A stretch of 64,000 bases of DNA from Gardnerella greenwoodii 00703Dmash. GTDB taxonomy: Bacteria; Actinomycetota; Actinomycetes; Actinomycetales; Bifidobacteriaceae. Made by a program: the position numbers and the translations under genes. Positions 53,098 to 62,588 of the stretch are shown piece after piece. Each line of letters opens with the position of its first letter. The stretch's first letter is position 1. Below the pieces are notes generated by a model, which saw only the letters and a program-made list of their open reading frames with translations, searched no databases and had not been told where the DNA came from. The DNA lies in contig NZ_ADEV01000004.1 in assembly GCF_000263635.1 (NCBI RefSeq), positions 287,454 to 351,453 on the forward strand, written 5' to 3'.

Positions 53098-54135
53098 ATG
53101 GAATTGGATTTGGCGGGAATGCATCAGCTTGCGGCACAGCAGGGGATTAATGCCGAGGAGCTGGACGAGGCGCTCGCCGAGGCCTTGCGTCTTGCGTATA
53201 TTAAAACCGCTCATCCTGCAAAGCATGTGCGAGTTGAACTGGATGAACGTGCAGGTTCGTTCACTGTGTGGGCTAGGGATGAAATTCCTGGTAAGCCTAC
53301 TGAAGATAACCCGTATCCGGCACCAACGCTTGGAGAAGAGTACGACGATACTCCGCGCGATTTTGGCCGTCTTGCTGCGGCAACAGCCCGTCAAGTTATT
53401 AGCCAAATCTTCCGTAAAGCTGAAGATGATCGCGTATTTGGTGCTTTTTCTGGTCAAAAAGGCAAGCTGATTAATGGAATTATTCAGCAGGATGCCAAAG
53501 ACACTACTAATATTCACGTTGCTGTTGGGGATGTTGAAGCGATTTTGCCTCGCCGTGAGCAGGTTCCAGGTGAACGTTACCGCCATGGTGAGCGTATTCG
53601 CGTATATGTTGTAAATGTTGCGCGTGGTCTTCGCGGACCAGAAATTGTGGTTTCTAGGTCGCATCCTGAGCTTGTTCGTCGTCTTTTTGAGCGTGAGGTT
53701 CCAGAGCTTGTTTCTGGCGCTGTTTCGATTATGGCGATTGCTCGAGAGGCTGGAGCTCGCACGAAGATTGCTGTACGCGCTAACTCTGAGGGCGTTAATC
53801 CAAAGGGAGCTTTGATTGGTCCTGGCGGTTCTAGGGTGCGTGCGGTAATGGAAAATTTGGGTCAGGAAAAGATTGATATTGTCGATTGGTCGGATGACCC
53901 AGCGAAGTTTGTTGCCGCCGCGCTTTCTCCAGCAACTGTTACGCAGGTGCAGGTAGTTAGCGAAAAAAATCAGACTGCAGTTGCGTTTATTCACGATGCT
54001 CAGCTTTCTCTTGCTATTGGCAAGGAAGGTCAGAATGCTCGTTTGGCTGCAAAGCTAACTGGTTGGAAGATTGGCATTGAGTCCCAAGAAGAGCATGATA
54101 AGAAAGTTGCTGCAGCTCAAGGTCAAAACGCATAG
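53098..54135 (+). CDS. nusA: Transcription factor NusA
   Basis: 345 residues. N-terminal RNAP-binding domain (MELDLAGMHQLAAQQGINAE), S1 domain (IHVAVGDVEAILPRREQVPG, PGERYRHGERIRVYV), then KH1/KH2 (VNPKGALIGPGGSRVRAVME, IGKEGQNARLAAKLTGWKIG). No acidic C-terminal repeats, as in other actinobacteria. GAGAGGA precedes ATG 53098. The rimP gene, usually upstream, is missing here. Confidence 0.96.
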   Translation: MELDLAGMHQLAAQQGINAEELDEALAEALRLAYIKTAHPAKHVRVELDERAGSFTVWARDEIPGKPTEDNPYPAPTLGEEYDDTPRDFGRLAAATARQVISQIFRKAEDDRVFGAFSGQKGKLINGIIQQDAKDTTNIHVAVGDVEAILPRREQVPGERYRHGERIRVYVVNVARGLRGPEIVVSRSHPELVRRLFEREVPELVSGAVSIMAIAREAGARTKIAVRANSEGVNPKGALIGPGGSRVRAVMENLGQEKIDIVDWSDDPAKFVAAALSPATVTQVQVVSEKNQTAVAFIHDAQLSLAIGKEGQNARLAAKLTGWKIGIESQEEHDKKVAAAQGQNA

Positions 54136-54347
54136 TTTTTAGTAGTGGCGACACTCGCACCAATCCAACGTTTCGAGTATGCTGAAACCTGGAATCTGGG
54201 CGAAAAAGCAGTAGCATCGTCCTGCACAAGACGAGGTACAAGATCATGGTCGCACGATGATATATCGCACGATAATAAATAATAAGCTCGCAATAATGTA
54301 AAGTGGCCGCGCGCTCTAGCGCTGCCACAGACAGAGGAGAACACTGA
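54136..54347 (+). other. nusA-infB gap
   Basis: 212 bp with no gene. ylxR, often found here, is absent. A hairpin GTGGC..GCGCT/AGCGC..GCCAC (about 54303-54328) lies just before the infB ribosome site (AGAGGAG), and could affect its translation. Confidence 0.5.
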
Positions 54348-57233
54348 GTGGTTAAAAAGCGCGTGTATGAACTGGCCAAAGAATTTGGTGTAGACAGTAA
54401 AACCGTGTTGGAGCGTTTGAAGGGCATGGGCGAATTTGTTAAGTCCGCTTCTTCAACAGTTGAGGCTCCAGTAGTGCGTCGTTTGCAGGCGGCGCTGGCA
54501 GCTGAAGGAAATCAGGCAGGTAGCAAGTCAGCTAGCAAGCCTGCTAAAGCTGCGGCAAATCCTGCTGCAACTACAGCTTCAAAGCAAGCTGCAAATCAGT
54601 CTGCAAATCAGTCTGCAAAACCTTCTGGTGCTGCAAAACCTTCTGCACCAAAAGCTAAGTCTCAGACTGAATCTCAAAAGCGCGCTGCAGGCAATCAAAA
54701 TTCGGAGCAATCCGAACATTCTGCAGCTTCTAAGGCATCACCAAAATCTGAAGCAAATCACTCTCGCGCAAATCATAATCCTCGTCCATCTTCTTCTGGC
54801 GAATCGAAACATGCAGAGCGTCGTGGTGAAAACCGTGAGAATCGCGAGAATCGTGCGCAGATGCCTCCTCGTCCGCGCCCACATCAGGGCGCTCAAGGAG
54901 CAGGTAATGCAACCCCTCGTCCTGGAAATAATCCGTTTAGCCGTAAGCAGGGCATGCATTCTCCTACCCCTGGAGATATTCCACGTCCTCACCCAATGTC
55001 TCGCCCAGGCGCTCAAGATGGCCGCGGTGGCCGTCCAGGCCAGGGTGGAGCGGGTAACGCAAATGGTGCGCGCGGTGAACGCGGCGGAAATCGTTCTCGC
55101 GGCGGTCGCTCTAACCAAGGAGCTGGGCGTTCTCAGTGGTCAGGTCAGCGTCGCGGTGGCGCTTCTAATGGCTCTGGCTCTTCAAATAGCAGGCCATCTG
55201 CAGAATCGCGCTTTAATGCAAATCAAGCTGCAACTTTCCAGGCTGCAGCAGCAGGTGCTCCAAACGGTGGTCCATCTCGCGGCGGCGGTCGCGGTAGGGC
55301 AGGCGCTGCAGGCGCATTTGGTCGTCAGGGAGGCAAGTCCTCTAAGGCTCGTAAGAACCGTTTAGCGAAGCGTCGTGAATACGAAGAGCTTAAAGCACCA
55401 GTTATTGGCGGCGTTCGCATTCCTTCCGGTAATGGCGCTACTATTCGTTTGCGTCAGGGCGCAACTCTTTCTGACTTGGCAGAAAAAATTGATGTCAATC
55501 CAGCAGCTTTGGTAACTGTGCTCTTCCACTTGGGTGAAATGGCAACAGCTACGCAGTCTTTGGATGAGTCGACATTCCAGATTTTGGGTGAAGAAATCGG
55601 CTGGAATATCAATATTGTTTCTGCTGAAGAAGAAGATAAAGAGCTTTTGCAGCAATTCGATATCGATTTGGATGAAGAAGAGTTGCAGGAAGATGACGAT
55701 TTGCAATCTCGTCCACCTGTTGTTACCGTTATGGGTCACGTTGATCACGGTAAAACTCGTTTGCTCGACACCATCCGTAAGTCGAATGTTATTGATCGCG
55801 AAGCTGGCGGTATTACGCAGCGAATCGGTGCTTATCAGGTAACTGTAAATCTTGAGGGTAAGCCTCGTAAGATTACATTCCTCGATACCCCAGGTCACGA
55901 AGCGTTTACTGCTATGCGTGCTCGCGGTGCTGAGCTTACAGACGTTGCTATTCTTGTTGTTGCAGCAGACGACGGTGTTATGCCTCAGACTGTTGAAGCA
56001 ATTAACCACGCTCAAGCGGCTCACGTGCCGATTGTTGTGGCTGTAAACAAGATTGATGTTGAAGGTGCTAACCCAGATAAGGTTCGCGGTCAGCTCACTG
56101 AATACGGTTTGGTTGCGGAAGAGTACGGTGGTGACACCATGTTTGTGGATATTTCCGCAAAGCAGGGCACTAACGTCAATAAGCTTCTTGAAGCCGTGTT
56201 GTTGACTGCTGACGCTGAGCTTGATCCTAAAGCAAATCCAAATATGGACGCTCGTGGCGCAACTATTGAGGCTCGACTCGACAAGGGTCGCGGTGCTGTT
56301 GCTACCGTTTTGGTGCAGCAGGGTACTCTTCACGTTGGCGATTCTATTGTTGCCGGCACTTCTTACGGCCGCGTTCGCGCTATGCTCGACGAAAACGGCA
56401 ATCACTTGCAGGATGCAGCTCCTTCCACTCCTGTTCAGGTGCTTGGTTTGACTTCTGTTCCAACCGCAGGTGACCTGTTCTTGGTTACTTCCGACGACCG
56501 TTCTGCTCGTCAGATTGCGGAGAAGCGTGCAGCTACAGAGCGTGCAGCTCAGCTTGCTAAGCGTCGCAAGGTTGTGTCTCTTGAAAGCCTTAAGGAACAG
56601 TTCGCTAAGTCTGAAGTTGACATGCTGAACATTGTTATTAAGGGTGATTCTTCCGGTTCTGTTGAGGCTTTGGAAGATTCCTTGATGAAGATTGAGGTTT
56701 CTGAAGAAGTTGGAATCCAGGTTATTCACCGCGGTGTTGGTGCAATTACTCAGAACGATGTGAACTTGGCAACTGTTGACAAGGCTGTGATTATTGGCTT
56801 CAACGTGCGTCCAAACCGTCAGGTTGCAGATTTGGCAGATCGCGAGGGCGTGGAAGTTAAGTACTACTCTGTTATTTACAAGGCAATTGAAGATATTGAA
56901 GCTGCTTTGAAGGGTATGCTTAAGCCGGAATTTGAAGAAGTTGTTACTTCGCATTCCGAAATTCGCGAAATCTTCCGCTCTTCCAAGTTCGGCAATATTG
57001 CTGGTGTTATGGTTCAAGACGGCGAAGTCAAGCGCGGTACGAAGTGCCGTATTTTGCGCGACGGTGTTGCAACAGTCAACGACCTGGAAATCTCCAGCTT
57101 GCGTAGGTTCAAGGATGACGTGCAGTCCGTTAGCGAAGGTTATGAAGCAGGTATTAACCTTGGAAGCTTCAACGACATTGAGCTTGGCGACGTAATCGAA
57201 ACCTTTGAAATGAAGCAGATTGAGCGCAAGTAA
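54348..57233 (+). CDS. infB: Translation initiation factor IF-2
   Basis: 961 residues. N-terminal IF2_N ([20 protein letters not shown]) is followed by a long Ala/Pro/Gly/Arg-rich, disordered stretch (about 55-335) with many RGG-like units. The second IF2_N-like part leads to the GTPase domain: P-loop GHVDHGKT (about 464-471), [13 protein letters not shown]-terminal domains end FEMKQIERK. It places initiator tRNA on the 30S subunit. GTG 54348. Confidence 0.97.
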   Translation: MVKKRVYELAKEFGVDSKTVLERLKGMGEFVKSASSTVEAPVVRRLQAALAAEGNQAGSKSASKPAKAAANPAATTASKQAANQSANQSAKPSGAAKPSAPKAKSQTESQKRAAGNQNSEQSEHSAASKASPKSEANHSRANHNPRPSSSGESKHAERRGENRENRENRAQMPPRPRPHQGAQGAGNATPRPGNNPFSRKQGMHSPTPGDIPRPHPMSRPGAQDGRGGRPGQGGAGNANGARGERGGNRSRGGRSNQGAGRSQWSGQRRGGASNGSGSSNSRPSAESRFNANQAATFQAAAAGAPNGGPSRGGGRGRAGAAGAFGRQGGKSSKARKNRLAKRREYEELKAPVIGGVRIPSGNGATIRLRQGATLSDLAEKIDVNPAALVTVLFHLGEMATATQSLDESTFQILGEEIGWNINIVSAEEEDKELLQQFDIDLDEEELQEDDDLQSRPPVVTVMGHVDHGKTRLLDTIRKSNVIDREAGGITQRIGAYQVTVNLEGKPRKITFLDTPGHEAFTAMRARGAELTDVAILVVAADDGVMPQTVEAINHAQAAHVPIVVAVNKIDVEGANPDKVRGQLTEYGLVAEEYGGDTMFVDISAKQGTNVNKLLEAVLLTADAELDPKANPNMDARGATIEARLDKGRGAVATVLVQQGTLHVGDSIVAGTSYGRVRAMLDENGNHLQDAAPSTPVQVLGLTSVPTAGDLFLVTSDDRSARQIAEKRAATERAAQLAKRRKVVSLESLKEQFAKSEVDMLNIVIKGDSSGSVEALEDSLMKIEVSEEVGIQVIHRGVGAITQNDVNLATVDKAVIIGFNVRPNRQVADLADREGVEVKYYSVIYKAIEDIEAALKGMLKPEFEEVVTSHSEIREIFRSSKFGNIAGVMVQDGEVKRGTKCRILRDGVATVNDLEISSLRRFKDDVQSVSEGYEAGINLGSFNDIELGDVIETFEMKQIERK

Positions 57234-57235
57234 TT

Positions 57236-57772
57236 ATGGCAGGAACGAATCCTAGAGCTGCACGTATTGCAGCGTTAATTCAGCGCGTAATCGCCTCTAA
57301 TATGGAATCGCAGTTGCACGATAAGCGTCTTGCTAGTGTAACTATTACGGAAGTTCGAGTTACTAACGATTTGCAAATTGCAAAAGTTTATTGGACTCAG
57401 CTTGGCCATGCTGGAAAAGAGCAGGGTGAGCGTCAACGTACAGCCCAGGCTTTACAGCAGGCTCACGGACGTTTGCGCTCTTTGGTTGGTGCAAAAGCTG
57501 GCTTGCGTTTAACTCCGCAATTGCAGTTCGTTTACGACGAAGTGCCTACGGAAGCGCACGAAATTGAGGATATTTTGGTTGCTGCTCGTCATCGTGACGA
57601 AGAGTTAGCTAAAATGCGCGAAAATGCTAAGTATGCTGGCGAGTCGGATCCTTATAAGAAGCCGCATGAAGATGATGAGTCTGACGACGACTTTGAAGAC
57701 GATTCTGATGACGACGACTTTGAAGACGACGAACCTGCAGAATCTTCAGAATCTTCCGAATCTGCAGAATAG
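57236..57772 (+). CDS. rbfA: Ribosome-binding factor A
   Basis: 178 residues. The KH-like RbfA core (RIAALIQRVIASNMESQLHD, VTITEVRVTNDLQIAKVYWT, LRLTPQLQFVYDE) is followed by a strongly acidic Asp/Glu/Ser tail (about 135-178). It helps 30S maturation in the cold. Starts two bases after infB. Confidence 0.95.
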   Translation: MAGTNPRAARIAALIQRVIASNMESQLHDKRLASVTITEVRVTNDLQIAKVYWTQLGHAGKEQGERQRTAQALQQAHGRLRSLVGAKAGLRLTPQLQFVYDEVPTEAHEIEDILVAARHRDEELAKMRENAKYAGESDPYKKPHEDDESDDDFEDDSDDDDFEDDEPAESSESSESAE

Positions 57773-57795
57773 CGCGAAAAAATCTTAATTTGCAT

Positions 57796-58944
57796 ATGAC
57801 GCAATTCACATCATCTTCCGGTCTTTTACTTGTAGATAAGCCGCAAGGCGTTACAAGTCACGACGTTGTAGCCTGCGCGCGTCACCTTTTGCACACAAAG
57901 CGCGTAGGCCACGCAGGAACGCTTGATCCTATGGCAACAGGCTTGCTTATTGTAGGATTTGGTAACGCAACGCGGCTTCTTAACTACATGCTAGGTCACA
58001 ACAAAACTTACGAAGCGGTAATTCGCTTGGGTGAGTCTACGACTACAGATGATGCCGACGGTGAGATTTTGCAACAAAACAATCTACAATTAGGTCCGGG
58101 AGTTGTTGCTAAATCTGCAGATGATGTGTTTTCGAAGCTTCTTTTTGAAAGTAATTCTTGCAATAGCGAGCTTATAAACCAAGCTTTTGAGCGAATTAAG
58201 CAAGTTATTAAAGAAAACTTAACTGGCAAAATTATGCAAGCTCCTACCGCTTTTTCTGCTATTAAAATTAACGGTCAGCGTGCGTACGATTTAGCTCGCG
58301 AAGGGAAAACTGTAGAAATTCAGTCGCGTGAAATAACTATTAGCGATTTTTATGTTGCCAATCCTCGTATTTCGTGCGGCAAAAGTGGCAGAAAAGTATG
58401 CGATATTACTGCAACTGTTTCTTGCAGTAGCGGCACATACATTCGTGCTTTAGCGCGCGATTTAGGCCGTCTTCTTGGCGTCGGTGGACATTTGATTTCG
58501 CTTCGACGCACAAGTGTCGGAAATTTTTCGGTTAATAGCCCGCGTATTCTTAAACTTTACTCAGAAACGCGCGAATTTACCGATAGAGAAGGTGTTTTGC
58601 AAAAACGTTCAAAAGCTGTTCCGGAAAAAGATTTTGACGCCGATATTTGTCTTCCTAAAATCTGCTTAAACATGTTCGAAGCAGCAGAGCATACTTTACC
58701 AATGCTACAAATTGACGAAAATCAAGCAAAAGACTTGCGTTTTGGGCGCTGGCTTAGTTTTGAATCAGAAGAAAATTCTCAACAATATCCTGCAATAGCC
58801 TACGTTAAATCCTCAAATAATGCGCAAAATGACGTCGTTGCTGTAGTTGAGCCGGCAAAAAATAGTAAAACTAATCAAATCAAACCAATTGTGGTATTTC
58901 CGGCAAGCCAGAAGACTGGTAAACTGGATGAGTATTTAGAATAA
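57796..58944 (+). CDS. truB: tRNA pseudouridine synthase B
   Basis: 382 residues; makes pseudouridine 55 in tRNA. Motifs: LLVDKPQGVTSHDVV, catalytic Asp44 in GHAGTLDPMATGLL, and SGTYIRALARDLGRLLGVGG. A longer insert near residues 100-130 and extra C-terminal residues compared with E. coli (314). ATG 57796. Confidence 0.96.
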   Translation: MTQFTSSSGLLLVDKPQGVTSHDVVACARHLLHTKRVGHAGTLDPMATGLLIVGFGNATRLLNYMLGHNKTYEAVIRLGESTTTDDADGEILQQNNLQLGPGVVAKSADDVFSKLLFESNSCNSELINQAFERIKQVIKENLTGKIMQAPTAFSAIKINGQRAYDLAREGKTVEIQSREITISDFYVANPRISCGKSGRKVCDITATVSCSSGTYIRALARDLGRLLGVGGHLISLRRTSVGNFSVNSPRILKLYSETREFTDREGVLQKRSKAVPEKDFDADICLPKICLNMFEAAEHTLPMLQIDENQAKDLRFGRWLSFESEENSQQYPAIAYVKSSNNAQNDVVAVVEPAKNSKTNQIKPIVVFPASQKTGKLDEYLE

Positions 58945-59006
58945 TTAGTACGGCTCGACGCAGTTTGTCTTGACGTAGATGCTTGAATGCGGATAGTAAG
59001 GATATC

Positions 59007-60251
59007 ATGAAGGTCATCGACATTCGACCAGATGCCAACGGCATGATTAATTGGCCAACGCTAAGTGCAGAGCGTAAAGCAGTTGTTACAATTGGTGTGT
59101 TTGACGGCATGCACAAAGGTCATCGTGAGGTTGTTCGCCGCACTGTTGAACTTGCGCACCGCCACGGCGCGTTTTCTGTTGTTATTATGTTCGATCCGCG
59201 CCCAAGTGTAGTGCACGCAAACCCTGATTTATACGACGATTTTGGCGATTTCAACACGGATCTTCCGGAAGATTCGGATGCGCTTACCAGCGTTCGTCAA
59301 CGCTTGCGTGTGCTTTCTGAGCTAGATGTTGATCACGTTGTTATTGTGCGCTACAGCCTTGCTTTTGCTGCAAAATCGTACCGTTTCTTCTTAGGTCAGC
59401 TTGTAGGAAAGCTTGGTATGCGAGCTTTGGTTCTTGGCTCTGACGCTGCTCTTGGCGCTCGTAGGGCTGGAAATATTCAAGCAATTCGCGAATTATCTAA
59501 AGCAACGGGCGTTTTTGAGCTTATTGAGGTAGAAGATTTAGGCCCGGATGATGTTCGCGTGCCAGATCCTATTGTGCGCGAAGTTCCTAAGGGTTCTGGC
59601 GAGCCGGAAGACCCTGCTGAGGGTATGAATAAGGCAGAATATCGCGCTTGGAGTAAGAGCATGCCGAATAAGAAGGTGCGTGCTTGGAGCTCTACGAATG
59701 TTCGCTGGATGCTTGCAACTGGGCGCGTTAAGGCGGCTCGTGAAATTTTGGATCAACCGCATCGTGTTGAAGGAACAGTGGTTCATGGGGATGAGCGCGG
59801 TCGTGAGCTTGGTTTCCCAACAGTGAATCTTGGCGAAAAAATTGAAGGATACATTCCGGTTGACGGCGTATACGCTGGTTGGGTTGTTGATTTAGATTCA
59901 GATAATAAGAATGAGATGCGCCCAACAAAGAGCACTGTGCCGGATGTTAGCGTTTTGCGCCGCGATGAGCTTCATTTAGGCGTGCATTCTCCATGGCGTT
60001 GGCCGGCTGCGATTTCAATCGGCACAAAGCCAACGTTTAATGCGGATGGCGAAGACGAAGCTGAGCGCACAGTTGAAGCTTACGGACTGTTCGACGATTG
60101 GAAGGATTTGTACGGACATCGCGTTTGCATCGAGTTTGCGAGCTTCCTGCGTCCGCAGCAGACTTTTGATTCGGTTGATGAGCTAAAAAATATGCTCAAA
60201 GCCAATGTTGAACAGGTGCGTGAAATTACCGACGCTGAAGCTGAAAACTAA
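59007..60251 (+). CDS. ribF: Riboflavin kinase/FMN adenylyltransferase
   Basis: 414 residues, two enzymes in one: the N-terminal FAD synthetase (TIGVFDGMHKGHREVV, residues 28-42) and the C-terminal riboflavin kinase (VVHGDERGRELGFPTVNLG and SIGTKPTFN). Makes FMN and FAD. An extended linker in the middle (about 195-230) and a DSDNKNEMRPTKS insert in the kinase part are unlike the short E. coli form. ATG 59007 follows AAGGA. Confidence 0.96.
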   Translation: MKVIDIRPDANGMINWPTLSAERKAVVTIGVFDGMHKGHREVVRRTVELAHRHGAFSVVIMFDPRPSVVHANPDLYDDFGDFNTDLPEDSDALTSVRQRLRVLSELDVDHVVIVRYSLAFAAKSYRFFLGQLVGKLGMRALVLGSDAALGARRAGNIQAIRELSKATGVFELIEVEDLGPDDVRVPDPIVREVPKGSGEPEDPAEGMNKAEYRAWSKSMPNKKVRAWSSTNVRWMLATGRVKAAREILDQPHRVEGTVVHGDERGRELGFPTVNLGEKIEGYIPVDGVYAGWVVDLDSDNKNEMRPTKSTVPDVSVLRRDELHLGVHSPWRWPAAISIGTKPTFNADGEDEAERTVEAYGLFDDWKDLYGHRVCIEFASFLRPQQTFDSVDELKNMLKANVEQVREITDAEAEN

Positions 60252-60273
60252 GTTTGAGAGCGTTTGTTCAGTT

Positions 60274-61308
60274 TTGATTAAGCAAGGTGAAACATACAAT
60301 CGTGCACTTGGTGCTATTACCGGTCTTGCTATAGGCGATGCTTTAGGCATGCCTACTCAAAGCATGAGCGCTCAAAGCATACGTCGTTTTTATAGCGGTC
60401 CTATTACAGGTTTAGTGGACGCTGTAAGTCAGCAGCCAATCGCGCCAAATATGAAAGCAGCTTCCGTAACGGATGATACGGAACAAGCTTTTTTGCTCGC
60501 TAAACGAATAATTGCAGACAAAGGCAATATAAACAATAATAAGTATGCGCAAAATCTTCTAGATTGGGAAGATGCAATGCGTGAAAAAGGTTCGTTGGAT
60601 CTTTTAGGCCCGTCAACTAAGTCTGCTTTAGAAGCGCTTGTAAACGGTGTAAGTCCTGAAGAAACTGGCAAATTTGGCACAACTAATGGTGGCGCAATGC
60701 GCGCAACGCCAGTTGGAATCGCTTTTAAAATAGGAGATTCTCTTGCCTGCCAAGCTAGAAAATCGTGCTTAATTACTCATAACACAACTCAAGGAATTGA
60801 ATCCACAACACTTGTTGCTGCAGCAGTAAGTTTAGGAATTGAAGGTTGTGAAAATCCGCTTAAAGAAGCAATAAAATTCGTAAAATCGCTTCCAAAATAT
60901 GGTAATTGGAGCGCAAAAGCAAGCGTTATAAGTAGGGTCGAATTTTTCACTAAAAAGTCCGAGGAATTGAGTTGCTTATCTGCAAGTGACGATGATTTTG
61001 CTGAAATGTTGCAAAATGATTGTGGCACTAGTGTTGAAGCTAATGAATCTGTTGCCGCTGCTTTCGCAATTGCAACTCGTTTTGTGAACGATCCAACTAA
61101 AGCTGCGTGTTTCGCGGCTTCAATTGGAGGAGACACGGATACGATTGCCGCAATGTGCTCGGCAATGTTGGGGTCAAAGTATGGTCCGCAAGTATTCGAT
61201 GCAGAAATACGTGAACGTGTTTTAGAGAATTTGCGAGTCGATCACTGCTACGACGTAGAAAATACAGTGTATGATTTGTGTTTAATTAGAGAAAATTCTG
61301 CGCAATAG
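60274..61308 (+). CDS. ADP-ribosylglycohydrolase-family protein
   Basis: About 344 residues. Family signatures: ALGAITGLAIGDALGMPTQS, SVTDDTEQAF (first metal site), TNGGAMRATPVG and SIGGDTDTIAAMC (second metal site, DxD/T). Enzymes of this family remove ADP-ribose from proteins or small molecules with two Mg2+. The start is unclear: TTG 60274 is the first reasonable codon after the ribF stop (60251), with a weak GAGAG; ATGs further up lie inside ribF. Followed 18 bp later by a PfkB kinase. Confidence 0.88.
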   Translation: MIKQGETYNRALGAITGLAIGDALGMPTQSMSAQSIRRFYSGPITGLVDAVSQQPIAPNMKAASVTDDTEQAFLLAKRIIADKGNINNNKYAQNLLDWEDAMREKGSLDLLGPSTKSALEALVNGVSPEETGKFGTTNGGAMRATPVGIAFKIGDSLACQARKSCLITHNTTQGIESTTLVAAAVSLGIEGCENPLKEAIKFVKSLPKYGNWSAKASVISRVEFFTKKSEELSCLSASDDDFAEMLQNDCGTSVEANESVAAAFAIATRFVNDPTKAACFAASIGGDTDTIAAMCSAMLGSKYGPQVFDAEIRERVLENLRVDHCYDVENTVYDLCLIRENSAQ

Positions 61309-61326
61309 CTTTCAGAGGCGATTACA

Positions 61327-62475
61327 ATGGGTGGATCAAATCTAAACTTGAGCAATAAAACAAGTTTGATTGCGCCTAGAGTAATCTCACTCGGTCAAAT
61401 TATTGTGGATTTAACTATGAAAGTTAATTCCGTTCCTAAGCCTGGTGAAGACATATTTGCAAGCGGGTATAGTATGCGCGCTGGTGCAAGTTACAACATG
61501 CTGTTTGCTGCAAGTCAAATGGGTGCTAATGCGCAGTGGGCTGGTGTTTTGGGCGAAGGCTATTTTGCAAATATTATTTCTAAAGCTTTAAACGAAGCGC
61601 ATATTTCGCATATTGGTATAAAAAATTCGACGCTTGATTCTGGATTTTGCGTAGCTCTTACGGACGCAAGTGCGGAGCGAACTTTTGTATCTACTAAAGG
61701 TGCGGAAACTAGTGGTGATGAGCACGCTTTTGACTTAGTAAACCCAAATCCGCAAGATGTTGTGTATATTAGCGGGTACACGTTTGTGAGCCCTATAAAG
61801 CGCGCGCTTTTGCGGTTTATGTTAAGAACAAGCGGTTCAGGCGGTTCAGATGGTTCGTGTGGTTCGTGCGGTTCAATTAGTAGTGTTTTAGATAGTTCTT
61901 TTTATGAACAAAACCGCCGGTTTGCTGCGATTTTTGATGCTTCGCCAATGATTGCAAATATTTTAGATGAAGACTTAAAAGCGTTGATTGATTACGCGCC
62001 AATTTGGTCGTGTAATGCTAGGGAAGCGGGGATTTTAGCGAGAAGACTTAACGCTTGGGGAAACGACGAAATCGAAGATGATGACAGCAAAGATGCTGAC
62101 GAAAGCAAAGATGCTGATAACAAAAACTTTAATGACGAAACAAATAATCAACTTACAAAACGAAAGATTGAGCTTTTGCAGCGTGCACTAAAAGCTCCGT
62201 TAATTGTTCGTGCGGGATCTAATGGAGCTTGGGTGTGTGATTTAGGTGAAGAAGCTGAGCATGTTAAAGGATTTAATGTAAAAGCGGTGGATACGAATGG
62301 TGCTGGAGATGCGCATACTGGCGTTCTTGCGGCGTCAATAGGGTACAAGATGACGCTTAAGCAGGCGGTTTTGTGCGCGAATGCTGCTGCCGCTATTGCT
62401 GTTACAAAATATGGTCCTGCAACTTGCCCTACAAAAAAGGAGATAGAAGATTTTATTAAAACAAATGTTTATTAG
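61327..62475 (+). CDS. PfkB-family carbohydrate kinase (ribokinase-like)
   Basis: 382 residues. VISLGQIIVDLTMKV start, MRAGASYNMLFAASQMGA substrate region, RAGSNGAWVCD and the catalytic-base motif DTNGAGDAHTGVLAA. Two low-complexity inserts are unusual: a Gly-Ser run (GSGGSDGSCGSCGS) from 9-bp repeats at 61834-61875, and an Asp/Lys run from 18-bp repeats near 62086. Substrate is likely ribose or a nucleoside, by neighbours. GAGGCG precedes ATG 61327. Confidence 0.88.
   Translation: MGGSNLNLSNKTSLIAPRVISLGQIIVDLTMKVNSVPKPGEDIFASGYSMRAGASYNMLFAASQMGANAQWAGVLGEGYFANIISKALNEAHISHIGIKNSTLDSGFCVALTDASAERTFVSTKGAETSGDEHAFDLVNPNPQDVVYISGYTFVSPIKRALLRFMLRTSGSGGSDGSCGSCGSISSVLDSSFYEQNRRFAAIFDASPMIANILDEDLKALIDYAPIWSCNAREAGILARRLNAWGNDEIEDDDSKDADESKDADNKNFNDETNNQLTKRKIELLQRALKAPLIVRAGSNGAWVCDLGEEAEHVKGFNVKAVDTNGAGDAHTGVLAASIGYKMTLKQAVLCANAAAAIAVTKYGPATCPTKKEIEDFIKTNVY
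61834..61875. repeat. 9-bp tandem repeat inside the PfkB gene
   Basis: GGTTC units start at 61834, 61843, 61852, 61861 and 61870 (period 9), coding Gly-Ser-X. Whole-unit change keeps the frame. Confidence 0.9.
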
Positions 62476-62522
62476 TATCAACATTTGTTGACTTTTCTTA
62501 AGAAATTCAAAACAGAAAGATC

Positions 62523-62558
62523 TGTGAAACAAAATCTGTGAAACAAAATTTGTGAAGC
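62523..62558. repeat. 14-bp tandem repeat before the permease
   Basis: Three copies of (C/T)TGTGAA(A/G)C with 14-bp period from 62522, in the 113-bp gap between the kinase and permease genes. Confidence 0.7.
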
Positions 62559-62588
62559 AGAATCAATCTAAAAGAAACAAGGTGAAAA

